Shown piece after piece: positions 32,915 to 41,658 of a stretch of DNA of 49,446 bases. Under the pieces are notes generated by a model. The model saw nothing but the letters and a program-made list of their open reading frames with translations, did not search any database and was not told where the DNA came from. The position numbers and the translations under genes were made by a program. Source of the stretch: JALQUL01 sp964556425 (GTDB lineage Bacteria > Pseudomonadota > Gammaproteobacteria > Burkholderiales > Burkholderiaceae_C); assembly GCA_964556425.1 (NCBI GenBank), contig CAZKWC010000018.1, positions 1 through 49,446 on the forward strand. Direction: 5' to 3'. Within the stretch, counting starts at the first letter, position 1. The number at the start of each line of letters is the position of its first letter.

Positions 32915-34579
32915 ATGACAATCAAAACGCTTAATCAAGCATCTATTGCCCCCTCAATTGGCTTTTTAGACAAAGAACGCACCATTGCACATTCTGGGTT
33001 TAACCGCTGGTTAGTTCCTCCTGCCGCTTTAGCCATTCATTTATGTATTGGTATGGCTTACGGTTTTTCGGTATTTTGGTTACCCCTATCTAAGGCACTT
33101 GGCATCAAACAAGCCATCGCCTGCGGACCTGAAGTTGGATTTTTTCAAGAATTGTTTATTACCAGCTGTGATTGGAAAATTTCTACTTTAGGCTGGATGT
33201 ACACGCTATTTTTTGTTTTATTAGGTTCTTCTGCAGCCCTCTGGGGTGGTTGGTTAGAACGGGTTGGACCTCGTAAAGCGGGTGTGGTTAGTGCATTTTG
33301 TTGGTGTGGCGGTTTATTAATTTCTGCCTTAGGTGTTCATCTTCATCAATTTTGGATGATGTTATTAGGCTCGGGGGTGATTGGCGGAATTGGCTTGGGG
33401 CTAGGCTATATCTCGCCTGTTAGCACATTAATAAAATGGTTCCCTGACCGTCGTGGTATGGCCACTGGCATGGCGATTATGGGTTTTGGTGGTGGTGCAA
33501 TGATTGGGTCTCCATTGGCCACCGAACTCATGGCTTATTTTTCTAGCGATACCAGTGTAGGTGTTGCGCCAACATTTGTCGCAATGGCTTTGATTTATTT
33601 TATTTTTATGATGGGTGGTGCTTTAACTTACCGCGTACCACCCACTGGCTGGAAGCCTGCAGGCTGGACAGCACCGCTTGCAAACTCACAAAACACCATG
33701 ATTACCAATCGTCATGTCCATGTTAAAAAAGTGTGGGGAATTCCTCAGTTTTGGCTTTTGTGGATGGTACTGTGTATGAATGTGTCTGCCGGTATTGGTG
33801 TAATCGGCATGTCTAGCCCTATGCTTCAAGAAGTTTTTGGTGGGCATTTAATTGGCCTTGATCTACATTTTGCAGACTTAGATAAAACGCAGCTAGCAGC
33901 CATTGCTGGTGTTGCAGCTGGCTTTACTGCATTATTAAGTTTGTTTAATATTGGTGGCCGTTTTGTATGGGCTAGTTTCTCCGATAAATTAGGTCGTAAA
34001 ACCACCTATTTTGTATTTTTTGTTTTAGGTGGTTTGTTATATGCCAGTATTCCAAGCAGTGCAGCTATGGGTAGCAAACTTTTATTTGTAAGTGCCTTTT
34101 GTATTATTTTAAGTATGTATGGTGGTGGGTTTGCCACCATACCTGCTTATTTAGCCGATTTATTTGGTACTCAAATGGTGGGGGCGATTCATGGTCGTTT
34201 GTTAACTGCATGGGCCACAGCAGGTATTTTAGGCCCTGTAGTGGTCAACTATATGCGTGACTATCAACTAAGTTTAGGCCTACCGCGCGAACAAGTTTAT
34301 AACCAAACTATGTATATTTTGGTGGGCATGTTAGTCATTGGGTTTATTTGTAATTGGCTAGTTAAACCAATTGACGCCAAATATTTTATGACCGATGAAG
34401 AACTAAGCCTAGAGAAAAAACTAGCGCACGAAAAAGCCAGTAGCAACGAAGTTCAAGGCAGTGGCGCTCAAGGTATGGCCAATAATGTCTTATGGGTATA
34501 TTTGGCTTGGGCTGCTGTTGGTATTCCATTAGCATGGGGAGTTTATCGCACTGCTAAAAGTGTGGCTAAATTCTTTTAA
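32915..34579 (+). CDS. OFA-family MFS transporter (oxalate/formate antiporter-like)
   Basis: Inner-membrane carrier of about 554 residues, longer than typical MFS proteins (~420). It has about twelve MFS helices, a long first periplasmic loop after IKQAIACGPEV, and an extra C-terminal helix NNVLWVYLAWAAVGIPLAWGVY (about 520-541), as in the OFA subfamily seen in betaproteobacteria. The MFS loop motif appears as SDKLGRKTTYF (about 356-366). I chose ATG 32915, which has AGGGG about six bases upstream, over a TTG at 32888. OFA carriers move oxalate, formate, lactate or other small carboxylates. It lies downstream of gntR with its own upstream region and is closed by a terminator. Confidence 0.9.
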   Translation: MTIKTLNQASIAPSIGFLDKERTIAHSGFNRWLVPPAALAIHLCIGMAYGFSVFWLPLSKALGIKQAIACGPEVGFFQELFITSCDWKISTLGWMYTLFFVLLGSSAALWGGWLERVGPRKAGVVSAFCWCGGLLISALGVHLHQFWMMLLGSGVIGGIGLGLGYISPVSTLIKWFPDRRGMATGMAIMGFGGGAMIGSPLATELMAYFSSDTSVGVAPTFVAMALIYFIFMMGGALTYRVPPTGWKPAGWTAPLANSQNTMITNRHVHVKKVWGIPQFWLLWMVLCMNVSAGIGVIGMSSPMLQEVFGGHLIGLDLHFADLDKTQLAAIAGVAAGFTALLSLFNIGGRFVWASFSDKLGRKTTYFVFFVLGGLLYASIPSSAAMGSKLLFVSAFCIILSMYGGGFATIPAYLADLFGTQMVGAIHGRLLTAWATAGILGPVVVNYMRDYQLSLGLPREQVYNQTMYILVGMLVIGFICNWLVKPIDAKYFMTDEELSLEKKLAHEKASSNEVQGSGAQGMANNVLWVYLAWAAVGIPLAWGVYRTAKSVAKFF

Positions 34580-34599
34580 TTTTTAAATAATCAATGGAT

Positions 34600-34630
34600 A
34601 AAAAAAGGGTGACATAAATGTCACCCTTTT
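34600..34630. terminator. Bidirectional terminator between OFA transporter and porin
   Basis: AAAAGGGTGACA (34603-34614) and TGTCACCCTTTT (34619-34630) form a perfect 12-bp stem with TAAA loop and A/T runs on both sides, between convergent genes. Confidence 0.92.
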
Positions 34631-34666
34631 CAATCACCTTGGAGAAACTCAGTTGTTCAACTCTGC

Positions 34667-35578
34667 TTAGAAGTTATGCACTAAAACCAAATTGTATTGG
34701 CTATTGCTTGCATTCTTAGCCATTTTTGCTTTGCCGTAATCTAAATACACAGCAGAGCGTTTGCTTAAAGCATATTTAACTGATGCTTCCGTAAAATCAG
34801 ATGCATCACGTTTACCGTAGTTTAGACCAAATGTCACTGGGCCCACTGGAGCTGAAATACTAGCAGTTACTGCAGCTTTATCACCAGTACCTTTGCCACG
34901 ACGCTTACTGTCGTAACCCAAGCCTAATTTAGCCATACCTAAGTCGTAACTTGCGCCTAAGTCAAAGCTGTTCTTGGTGGTATCACCTGTCCACGTATCA
35001 TTTTTGCTATTGATATAACGACCAGCCACTTTTACAGGACCTGCAGCATACACCAAAGCCAAGCTAGCAGATTTTGTTGTAGGTGTAGAAGAACCGTCAG
35101 TTGCTGTTTCAAAATAAGCAACGCTAGCACGAATACCGCTCATGTCAGCTGTTGTGTAAGTTAAGTAGTCAGCAGCTTCGCGGCTGAAAACTTCTTTGTT
35201 ATTGCTTGAATATGGATTATCCCAAAGCCAGTTATCGCCAACTAAACCTACATCACGTGCCAATGTGCTAGTACGTGTGTTTTGATAAGCCAATGAACCC
35301 CATGAAGAGGACAATGTCATTGCGCTGTCTTCTTTAGTTAGATTGCCACCACGTGCGCTGTTACCTTTGAATTGTGTATAAGCAGATAACTTTAAACCAT
35401 CACCTAAGTCTTCTGTTAAACCAACACGAATGCTGTTGGAATCTAATACTAAACCTTTAGAACCATCAATTGCTTTTAAGTAACCTGCAGCGATAGTACC
35501 ACTTACAGTTGCAGTAGATTGAGCACTTGCAACACCTGCACATGCCATTAAAAGGCAAGATACAACGATTTTATTCAT
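34667..35578 (-). CDS. General outer-membrane porin (Gram-negative porin family)
   Basis: Trimeric 16-strand beta-barrel porin for passive diffusion of small hydrophilic solutes. It has 303 residues from ATG 35578, with AAGGA eight bases upstream. The signal peptide MNKIVVSCLLMACAGVASA is cleaved before QSTATVSG. Alternating hydrophobic residues and aromatic girdles run through the protein, and it ends in NLVLVHNF with the C-terminal phenylalanine needed for outer-membrane insertion. At about 283 mature residues it is shorter than the ~340-380 usual for Burkholderiales porins, so some external loops are reduced. Confidence 0.9.
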   Translation of the reverse strand: MNKIVVSCLLMACAGVASAQSTATVSGTIAAGYLKAIDGSKGLVLDSNSIRVGLTEDLGDGLKLSAYTQFKGNSARGGNLTKEDSAMTLSSSWGSLAYQNTRTSTLARDVGLVGDNWLWDNPYSSNNKEVFSREAADYLTYTTADMSGIRASVAYFETATDGSSTPTTKSASLALVYAAGPVKVAGRYINSKNDTWTGDTTKNSFDLGASYDLGMAKLGLGYDSKRRGKGTGDKAAVTASISAPVGPVTFGLNYGKRDASDFTEASVKYALSKRSAVYLDYGKAKMAKNASNSQYNLVLVHNF

Positions 35579-36210
35579 TTCGAATTTCCTTGAAGTTTTA
35601 GTTAAATTGGAAGTATTTTTAATCAACTGCTTTAATTAAAAATAGTTAATCTTCCTTGCAATACCTTCTCTAAGAAAGTAATCTTTATTAAAACAACAAA
35701 AAATAACAACTCAATTAAGCAATTATGAAGTTTCCGTGAAATGACAACACTTTTGAAAATTACCAAAAAAAAGGTACAGACTTTCGACTGTACCTTTTCA
35801 ACACTACTAGGACTCACACTACTAACTATTTAAGCCACATTAATGTCTGAAGCTCAGTTCTTAGTTTAGAAATTATTTAATGCAGTTTAGTTAAAAATAA
35901 ATGACATTTTTGTGATGCAATTTGACTCGCTTTTGCTTTAGTTGGCATGAAGTCTTGATGGAAATAGCCAACTAACTGCGCCAACTTGTGCAAAAAATAA
36001 TTAATTCAAGCAAATAGTGTTTTAAGTTTTATCAACTCTAGCCAATTTCTTAGAATGTTGCCCACGCCTACTAGGAGCCACTACTTTATTCAACTTTTCC
36101 CATAAAAATAATAATGAGTTTTGTAAGCCGCTTAATAATGGTTTTGCTTACTTGCTAAGCATACAAGTTTCTAGATAGGCAGAGCTTGTTTAATCTGGGA
36201 TAATCAATGT
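35579..36210. other. Large porin-dbpA intergenic region with RNA-like hairpins
   Basis: This 632-bp gap holds no convincing protein gene. It contains an intrinsic terminator (35765-35798) not next to any gene end and a 9-bp stem, TTAGTTGGC (35938-35946) with GCCAACTAA (35967-35975). The rest is AT-rich. A minus-strand small RNA ending at the terminator, or a long attenuated porin leader, would explain these. No clear consensus promoter was found for either. Confidence 0.4.
35765..35798 (-). terminator. Orphan intrinsic terminator upstream of the porin gene
   Basis: AAAAGGTACAG (35769-35779) and CTGTACCTTTT (35788-35798) form a perfect 11-bp stem with an 8-base loop. Eight T follow on the minus strand. 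It is 187 bp before the porin ATG and 413 bp before dbpA, with no annotated gene ending at it. Confidence 0.85.
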
Positions 36211-37620
36211 ATGACAACTCAAAACTCTACGGCCTCGGCCCTTTCCTTCTCTTCATTATCGCTTAGCCCCCAAATGCTCGAAAATCTCGAACGTTTAGGC
36301 TATACCTCTATGACGGCGATTCAGGCCGCTAGTTTGCCTGTGGCTTTATTAGGCAAAGATTTAATTGCCCAAGCTAAAACTGGCAGTGGAAAAACAGCTG
36401 CCTTTGCTTTGGCTTTATTGGCTAATATCAATCCTAGGTGGTTTGCGGTTCAAGCTATGGTGTTATGCCCTACTCGTGAACTTGCCGATCAAGTTACCAC
36501 CGAACTTCGCCGCCTAGCAAGAGCCGAAGAAAATATCAAAATTGTGACTTTATGTGGTGGTGTTCCAAGCCGTGGTCAACGCGCTAGCCTTGAAAACGGT
36601 GCACATATTGTGGTGGGTACACCAGGCCGTATTATGGATCACCTCGATAGACAAACCCTAGATATTGCAGCGGTTAATACCTTGGTACTTGACGAGGCCG
36701 ATCGAATGCTTGATATGGGCTTTTTTAATGACATCGTTACCGTAGTCAAGCAATGCCCACCGAAGCGTCAAACTTTATTATTTTCGGCAACCTATCCTAG
36801 TGAAATCGAAAAACTGGCGACTCAATTTATGAAGTCACCACAAATGATTAAAGTGGAGTCTTTACACACCAATAATTTAATCGAACAGCGGTTTTACCAA
36901 ATTGAAGAACAAGACCGATTAAGCAGTGTTGCGGTTTTACTCAATCATTTTAAACCTGTTAGCACTTTGGCCTTTTGTAATACCAAAGCTAAATGTCGTC
37001 AGCTCGCCTCTATGTTACAAGGCCAAGGTTTTAGTGCCCTAGAATTACACGGCGACCTAGAACAACGTGAGCGTGACCAAGTATTAGTGCAATTTGCTAA
37101 CCGGAGTGCCTCTATTTTAGTAGCCACCGATGTCGCCTCTAGGGGACTTGATATTCAACAACTTGAAGCCGTTATTAATGTGGAAGTAACTCCCGATCCT
37201 GAAGTGCATATTCACCGCATTGGTCGTACAGGACGAGCTGGCGGCAGCGGCTTAGCACTCAGTTTGGTGAGTATGGATGAAATGGGTTATGTAGGCCGTA
37301 TTGAAGAATACCAAAAACAAAGCTCACAGTTTTTCCCAATTAAAGAGCTTTATAGCGAAGCTCAAGAACCTTTGTTAGCACCTATGGTCACCTTATTAGT
37401 ATTTGGTGGCCGCAAAGAAAAAATCAGGGCCGGTGATATTTTGGGCGCTCTTACCAATCAAGATTTTGGTATTAGTTTAACCCGAGAGCAAGTGGGCAAA
37501 ATTACCGTCACTGAGTTTTCGACCTTTATCGCCATTGAACGCAGCATTGCTAAACAAGCCCTTGATAAACTCAATAATGGTCGAGTAAAAGGTCGCAGTG
37601 TAAAGGCTAGAATTTTGTAA
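36211..37620 (+). CDS. dbpA: ATP-dependent RNA helicase DbpA
   Basis: DEAD-box helicase of 469 residues for 50S ribosome assembly, activated by hairpin 92 of 23S rRNA. Motifs in order: Q-motif GYTSMTAIQ (about 30-38), AKTGSGKT (about 54-61), PTRELADQ, GTPGR, DEAD in VLDEADRMLDMGF, SAT, ATDVASRGLD and HRIGRTGRAG. The final ~75 residues (from VTLLVFGGRKEKIRAGDILGAL) form the DbpA-specific RNA-binding domain, which separates it from RhlE and CsdA. It is monocistronic and closed by a strong terminator. Confidence 0.95.
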   Translation: MTTQNSTASALSFSSLSLSPQMLENLERLGYTSMTAIQAASLPVALLGKDLIAQAKTGSGKTAAFALALLANINPRWFAVQAMVLCPTRELADQVTTELRRLARAEENIKIVTLCGGVPSRGQRASLENGAHIVVGTPGRIMDHLDRQTLDIAAVNTLVLDEADRMLDMGFFNDIVTVVKQCPPKRQTLLFSATYPSEIEKLATQFMKSPQMIKVESLHTNNLIEQRFYQIEEQDRLSSVAVLLNHFKPVSTLAFCNTKAKCRQLASMLQGQGFSALELHGDLEQRERDQVLVQFANRSASILVATDVASRGLDIQQLEAVINVEVTPDPEVHIHRIGRTGRAGGSGLALSLVSMDEMGYVGRIEEYQKQSSQFFPIKELYSEAQEPLLAPMVTLLVFGGRKEKIRAGDILGALTNQDFGISLTREQVGKITVTEFSTFIAIERSIAKQALDKLNNGRVKGRSVKARIL

Positions 37621-37695
37621 TTCAAACAAGCTGAATGCGATAACTATCATCTCAAGCTAATAATGCAGAATAATTTTATGCACTAAGTTTAGAAC

Positions 37696-37734
37696 AATAA
37701 AAAGCAAGTAGTTTTTAACTACTTGCTTTTTATT
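37696..37734. terminator. Bidirectional terminator between dbpA and the TauD-like gene
   Basis: An 18-bp perfect stem (37696-37713 with 37717-37734, core GCAAGTAGTT/AACTACTTGC) with TTT loop and T-runs on both strands, between convergent genes. Confidence 0.93.
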
Positions 37735-37757
37735 TTAATCACTCGTAAATTGTTGCA

Positions 37758-38666
37758 CTAATTAGCTGATGGCACATTACCAGTAATTGATTTAGGACTA
37801 AATTGACCGCAGGTAAGGCGCTGCCCCGCTCTATAATGCGGTGCATAGTCAAATACTGCGTAATGTTGTGTCGCACAGTTATCCCACATTGCCACCGAGT
37901 CCTTCTCCCATTTAAATCGCATCATAAATTCTGGTTTTTTTACCCATTCAAACAGCATATTTAACATAGACTCACTTAAATCCAAATGCAAATCTTGAAT
38001 TCGCTTGGTCCAAATAGAATTCACAAATAATATTTTTCGCCCGGTTATAGGATGAACAATCACTACTGGGTGGGTGACTGGTGGATTATTTCCAATCATT
38101 TTCATTTCTTGCTCTGCCGCAGTAATAGCAGGCCGACCTGCGGCTGTATTGACTCGGACTATTTTTTCATAAGCACCGATTCTTCTAAAATGCCAAGGCA
38201 AATCATGCTCGGCATTTAAGCCACTTAACATGGTTTGCAAGCTTGGATGTAAAGCCTCAAAAGCAGCACCCGCATGCATCCACATGGTATCGCCACCCGA
38301 TGGGGGCAGATCAGTAATGCGCAATATAGACACCATATTGGGTTTTTTTCTAAAAGTCACATCAGTGTGCCAGCGGTCAGTCTCTGGCGCATCGTTACCT
38401 TGGTGTGAAATAAGTTGAATTTGTGGATGGCCTTCAATATGAGGAAAAAACTCATGTTGTTCCATTTCACCAAATTTTTCACCTAATTTTAAATAAGCTT
38501 CAGGATTGAGGGCTTGTTTGCGAAAAAAGACTGCCCCATGCTTCCATAAGGCCAATTTAATTTCCTCATAAACATCATCAGACTTCACGTGGTTAAGGTC
38601 AACGCCACTAATCAATGCTCCAATGGCTGGGGTAATTGCTTCTACCTCTATATGCCTAAAACTCAT
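37758..38666 (-). CDS. TauD/TfdA-family 2-oxoglutarate dioxygenase
   Basis: Non-haem Fe(II) dioxygenase of 302 residues that would hydroxylate an alkylsulfonate such as taurine, releasing sulfite, or another substrate in the TfdA group. The iron triad is H100 and D102 in WHTDVTF and H268 in TQHYAVFDY; the 2-oxoglutarate arginine is R279 in YRAGQRL. AGGAGG lies eight bases before the ATG. It is the last gene of the SBP-ATPase-permease unit, 59 bp after the permease. A tauABCD-like role is likely, but substrate specificity within this family varies widely. Confidence 0.88.
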   Translation of the reverse strand: MSFRHIEVEAITPAIGALISGVDLNHVKSDDVYEEIKLALWKHGAVFFRKQALNPEAYLKLGEKFGEMEQHEFFPHIEGHPQIQLISHQGNDAPETDRWHTDVTFRKKPNMVSILRITDLPPSGGDTMWMHAGAAFEALHPSLQTMLSGLNAEHDLPWHFRRIGAYEKIVRVNTAAGRPAITAAEQEMKMIGNNPPVTHPVVIVHPITGRKILFVNSIWTKRIQDLHLDLSESMLNMLFEWVKKPEFMMRFKWEKDSVAMWDNCATQHYAVFDYAPHYRAGQRLTCGQFSPKSITGNVPSAN

Positions 38667-38725
38667 TTGGACTCCTCCTTGAATTGAAATTCATTTTTAA
38701 AAGTGTAAAAATTAAAATCTTTTAT

Positions 38726-39487
38726 TTATTGCCAATGCAACAAGCGTTTTTCTAACCAAGTCATTAAAAAAACCACTGTTACACCCAAGAGTGCTAAAAC
38801 TAATAATAGTGCCATGACACCATTCACATCGAAGGTAGAACCTAAATAAGCAATTGATTGGCCCAAGCCATGTTCAGATGCAATAATTTCGGCCCCAATG
38901 ACACCCAGCAACGCATAAATTAAACCTAGTCTTAAACCAGAAAAAATAACCGGTACTGCACCAGGCAAAGTAACTTGAAAAAAGATGGTGAATGGGCTAG
39001 CACCCAATGTTTTACACAGCGTGACATGGTCTTGACTCACACCCCTTATGCCAGCAATAGTGCTCGATAAAACAATAAAAAAAGTAAGGCTAAAACCAAC
39101 GGCCACTTTAGAACCTAATCCCAAACCAAACCACAAAATAAATAAGGGAGCTAGCGCTATTCGAGGCATAACGTTTAGCGCATTAAAGTAAGGATCTAAA
39201 AATTTCTCAATAATTGGAAAAGCAATAAACAACAAACCCACTAACATAGCAGCTAGACTACCTAATAAAAATGAAATACCAGTGCCTAATAAAGTCCAGC
39301 CCAAATCGGACCATAACTTTCCACTCGCTATGTTTTGTCTTAAAAACTCAATAATACCGGAAGGCCGACCAAAAAAAGTAGGGTTGAGCCAGCCCTTGCT
39401 AGTCGCTAACTCACCTAAAAAATAAAGTGCAATAAGAAAAATAAAATGCACTAATAACCACAGTGCAGTACGTGAATAATTTTTCAT
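38726..39487 (-). CDS. ABC transporter permease, SsuC/TauC type
   Basis: Inner-membrane permease of 253 residues with about six hydrophobic segments. The cytoplasmic EAA-like loop, IAGIRGVSQDHVTLCKTLGASPFTIFFQVTLPGAVPVIFSGLRLG, is at about 144-188 and marks the nitrate/sulfonate/bicarbonate importer family. The ATG is 3 bp after the ATPase stop, so the two are translationally close. It pairs with the ATPase encoded at 39491. Confidence 0.92.
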   Translation of the reverse strand: MKNYSRTALWLLVHFIFLIALYFLGELATSKGWLNPTFFGRPSGIIEFLRQNIASGKLWSDLGWTLLGTGISFLLGSLAAMLVGLLFIAFPIIEKFLDPYFNALNVMPRIALAPLFILWFGLGLGSKVAVGFSLTFFIVLSSTIAGIRGVSQDHVTLCKTLGASPFTIFFQVTLPGAVPVIFSGLRLGLIYALLGVIGAEIIASEHGLGQSIAYLGSTFDVNGVMALLLVLALLGVTVVFLMTWLEKRLLHWQ

Positions 39488-39490
39488 TTT

Positions 39491-40288
39491 TTAGCCTCTA
39501 TGGTTAGTCCAACCAGATTCAAGATAGGACCACAAGCTTGCATATAACTCATGGAAATGTGGATTTTTTTGTAACTCTCGAATAGAGCGGGGTCTGGGCA
39601 AATCAATTTCAACATCTGCTACTATTTTTCCTGGCCTAGAAGACATCACCACCACCCTATCCGATACCGCTACTGCTTCAGATAAATCGTGGGTAACAAA
39701 TAAAACTGACTGTTGATACTGCTGACACAAAGCAAGCAATAAATCTTCTAGTTGTAGTTTGGTTTGAGCATCTAGTGCTCCAAATGGTTCATCCATTAAT
39801 AACAATGGCGAGCCCATCGCAAAGGTACGAGCCAATGCAACCCGCTGACGCATTCCATGAGAGAGCGCTTTTGGCAATGCATTTTCAAATCCAGACAAAC
39901 CCACTTGCGTCAACATTTGTCTTGCTCTTTGCTCTGATTCCGCCTTAGACACTCCTCTTACATCCATTCCAAACATGGCATTGCCTAAAGCGGTTTTCCA
40001 TGGCAATAGACTATCTCTTGCCAACATATATCCCACCTGATGATTACCTTGCACAGGGGAGCGACCCTGTACCTCTAATGAACCTTGCCCGCTGTGTGCT
40101 ACCAAGCCAGCAGCCATATTGAGCAAGGTGGTTTTACCGCAACCACTTGGGCCAACTAAGGAAACAAATTCGCCTTGTTTCACCTGTAAGGAAATATCGG
40201 ATAGAACTTGTGTCAATCCGTCAAAACTAAGGTAAATACCTTGGGCATTAATAGCGAGTGTGGAATTGTCAGTTGGCATGGAATTCAT
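39491..40288 (-). CDS. ABC transporter ATPase, SsuB/TauB type
   Basis: Cytoplasmic ATPase of 265 residues. Walker A is GPSGCGKTT (about 46-54), the Q-loop region is YMLARDSLLPW (note RDSLLPW as in nitrate/taurine types), Walker B is LLLMDEPFGALD and the H-loop is VTHDLSEA. The signature motif reads LSHGMRQR instead of LSGGxxQR, a substitution common in the SsuB/TauB branch. Start ATG 40288. It follows the binding-protein gene by 212 bp with a hairpin between, and is joined to the permease by 3 bp. Confidence 0.92.
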   Translation of the reverse strand: MNSMPTDNSTLAINAQGIYLSFDGLTQVLSDISLQVKQGEFVSLVGPSGCGKTTLLNMAAGLVAHSGQGSLEVQGRSPVQGNHQVGYMLARDSLLPWKTALGNAMFGMDVRGVSKAESEQRARQMLTQVGLSGFENALPKALSHGMRQRVALARTFAMGSPLLLMDEPFGALDAQTKLQLEDLLLALCQQYQQSVLFVTHDLSEAVAVSDRVVVMSSRPGKIVADVEIDLPRPRSIRELQKNPHFHELYASLWSYLESGWTNHRG

Positions 40289-40442
40289 TCGCTTATAACT
40301 TTAAAAATAACTCAAATAACAATGTTGAAGAAATAGAGAAAACTCACATCAATCATTCAGAAAATGATATGACACAGAGTAAAAATGGATATTGAACTGA
40401 AGTTTTTGATTGATTAACAATATTAAAAGATAAAAACTTAAA

Positions 40443-40492
40443 GCTCATCAAGCTACTCCATACATTACTAAAATGGCGTAGGCTTGATGAGC
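40443..40492 (-). terminator. Hairpin after the substrate-binding protein gene
   Basis: GCTCATCAAGC (40443-40453) pairs perfectly with GCTTGATGAGC (40482-40492), with TAC/GTA pairing further in. It starts 8 bp after the SBP stop. On the minus strand it is followed by TTTAAGTTTTTATC, an imperfect T-run, so partial termination or 3' protection is likely, raising SBP over ATPase and permease. Confidence 0.65.
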
Positions 40493-40500
40493 ACAATCAA

Positions 40501-41508
40501 TTAACGTTGTTGCAATATTTTTTTGGTATCAAAACTTGCATTCATTTGTTTAGTGGCTACCAAATAATCTGCTGCGTACTGCAATGCCTTGGCGTCTGCT
40601 GTAAATCGTACACCTGAAATTGAAGCCTTTAAAGAGGCATCTACTGCTGCTGCACCAGCAGGGCTGTCAATTTTAAAAGTATCGTTCACTACCTTTAACA
40701 CTGCATCATAATTTTTAGGGTCTTGTACAAAGGCTTCCGATTCACGCATGGCTTTAGCAAAAGAATCTAAGGCTGCACTTTTCTTTTGTGCATATTCAGC
40801 ACGAACTGTCATGGGACCTGCTGCACCATTGAGTTTTAAAATTTCTTGAGGACCTTCGCCTTTACGTGGATCGACTAATACACGGCACACTTTCATAGCA
40901 GCACAGAAACCGTCCATGGGTGAAAAAAGCATCAAAGCATCAATTTGTTTGTTAGCAATAGCCGGCAGTGCGGTGTTAGGTGCACCCACTGGAATAATCG
41001 TCACATCAGAGGGTTGCAAACCAGCTCCTTTTAACATGTCCACTAATTGAAACTCGGCAGCACTACCTCTTGCAGTCACACCAATTTTTTTACCCTTCAA
41101 ATCCATCATTACTGCAGGATATCCTTTTGCTGCATTAGGAGTTTCTGTATGTGCACCAGCCATTAAAAAGAAAATGGTATCGCGTGTCGCCGTACCAATA
41201 ACTTTAAGATCAGCTCCTTTATTAGCCGCTTGAATCACTACTTCAGCAGGACCAAATGCGACATCAATATCTCCTGCCATTAAGGTTTGAATTCCAAGTG
41301 GCGCTGCAGGTATGGTTTTGAGTTCACATTTAATACCATTTTTTTCACAGAAGCCTTTAGCGGCGGCTACTCTGACCATTAAATTTCCAAGCCCAGGATA
41401 GTCTTGCACTCGAATGACTTCAGATTGAGCCAAGGTTTGCGTGCTAACAAAAGCCAATAAAGCGGATGTTAACAATTGGATAGATGCAATGCGGTTGAAT
41501 AATTTCAT
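40501..41508 (-). CDS. ABC substrate-binding protein, sulfonate/nitrate type (NMT1-like)
   Basis: Periplasmic binding protein of 335 residues. The signal peptide is about residues 1-28 (RIASIQLLTSALLAFVSTQTLA before QSEVIRVQDYPG). The mature part has the two-lobe layout of TauA/SsuA/NMT1 proteins, with LKGKKIGVTARGSAAEFQLVDMLKGAGL (about 136-163) as the typical hinge-side segment. GGAG lies five bases before the ATG. It is the first gene of the importer unit, divergent from the Crp/Fnr-type regulator. The ligand is unknown; the TauD-like partner suggests a sulfonate. Confidence 0.88.
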   Translation of the reverse strand: MKLFNRIASIQLLTSALLAFVSTQTLAQSEVIRVQDYPGLGNLMVRVAAAKGFCEKNGIKCELKTIPAAPLGIQTLMAGDIDVAFGPAEVVIQAANKGADLKVIGTATRDTIFFLMAGAHTETPNAAKGYPAVMMDLKGKKIGVTARGSAAEFQLVDMLKGAGLQPSDVTIIPVGAPNTALPAIANKQIDALMLFSPMDGFCAAMKVCRVLVDPRKGEGPQEILKLNGAAGPMTVRAEYAQKKSAALDSFAKAMRESEAFVQDPKNYDAVLKVVNDTFKIDSPAGAAAVDASLKASISGVRFTADAKALQYAADYLVATKQMNASFDTKKILQQR

Positions 41509-41585
41509 AATTTCTCCAATGACTCAATAAAGCATAAAAAGAGGGAATCGACTAAAGCTGATTAAAATCGACTTTATAACTGACA

Positions 41586-41623
41586 ATTGTTACACAGGTT
41601 ACAATCCTAGGGAAAGTCCTAGG
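41586..41623. promoter_or_regulatory. Candidate operators between SBP gene and Crp/Fnr regulator
   Basis: ATTGT (41586-41590) and ACAAT (41601-41605) form a dyad of 20 bp, TTGTTACACAGGTTACAA at its core, in the size range of a Crp/Fnr site. Directly beside it are two CCTAGG palindromes (41606-41611 and 41618-41623) separated by six bases. Both elements lie in the 150-bp divergent region and could control both directions. Confidence 0.5.
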
Positions 41624-41658
41624 CAAATTAATCCACATGGTCAGCAAAATATTTATCC

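Noticed and set aside
28294..34579. The 28-34 kb island as a mobile element or defence system
   Set aside because: No integrase, transposase, terminal repeats, tRNA junction, nuclease or toxin was seen, and base composition looks like the rest.
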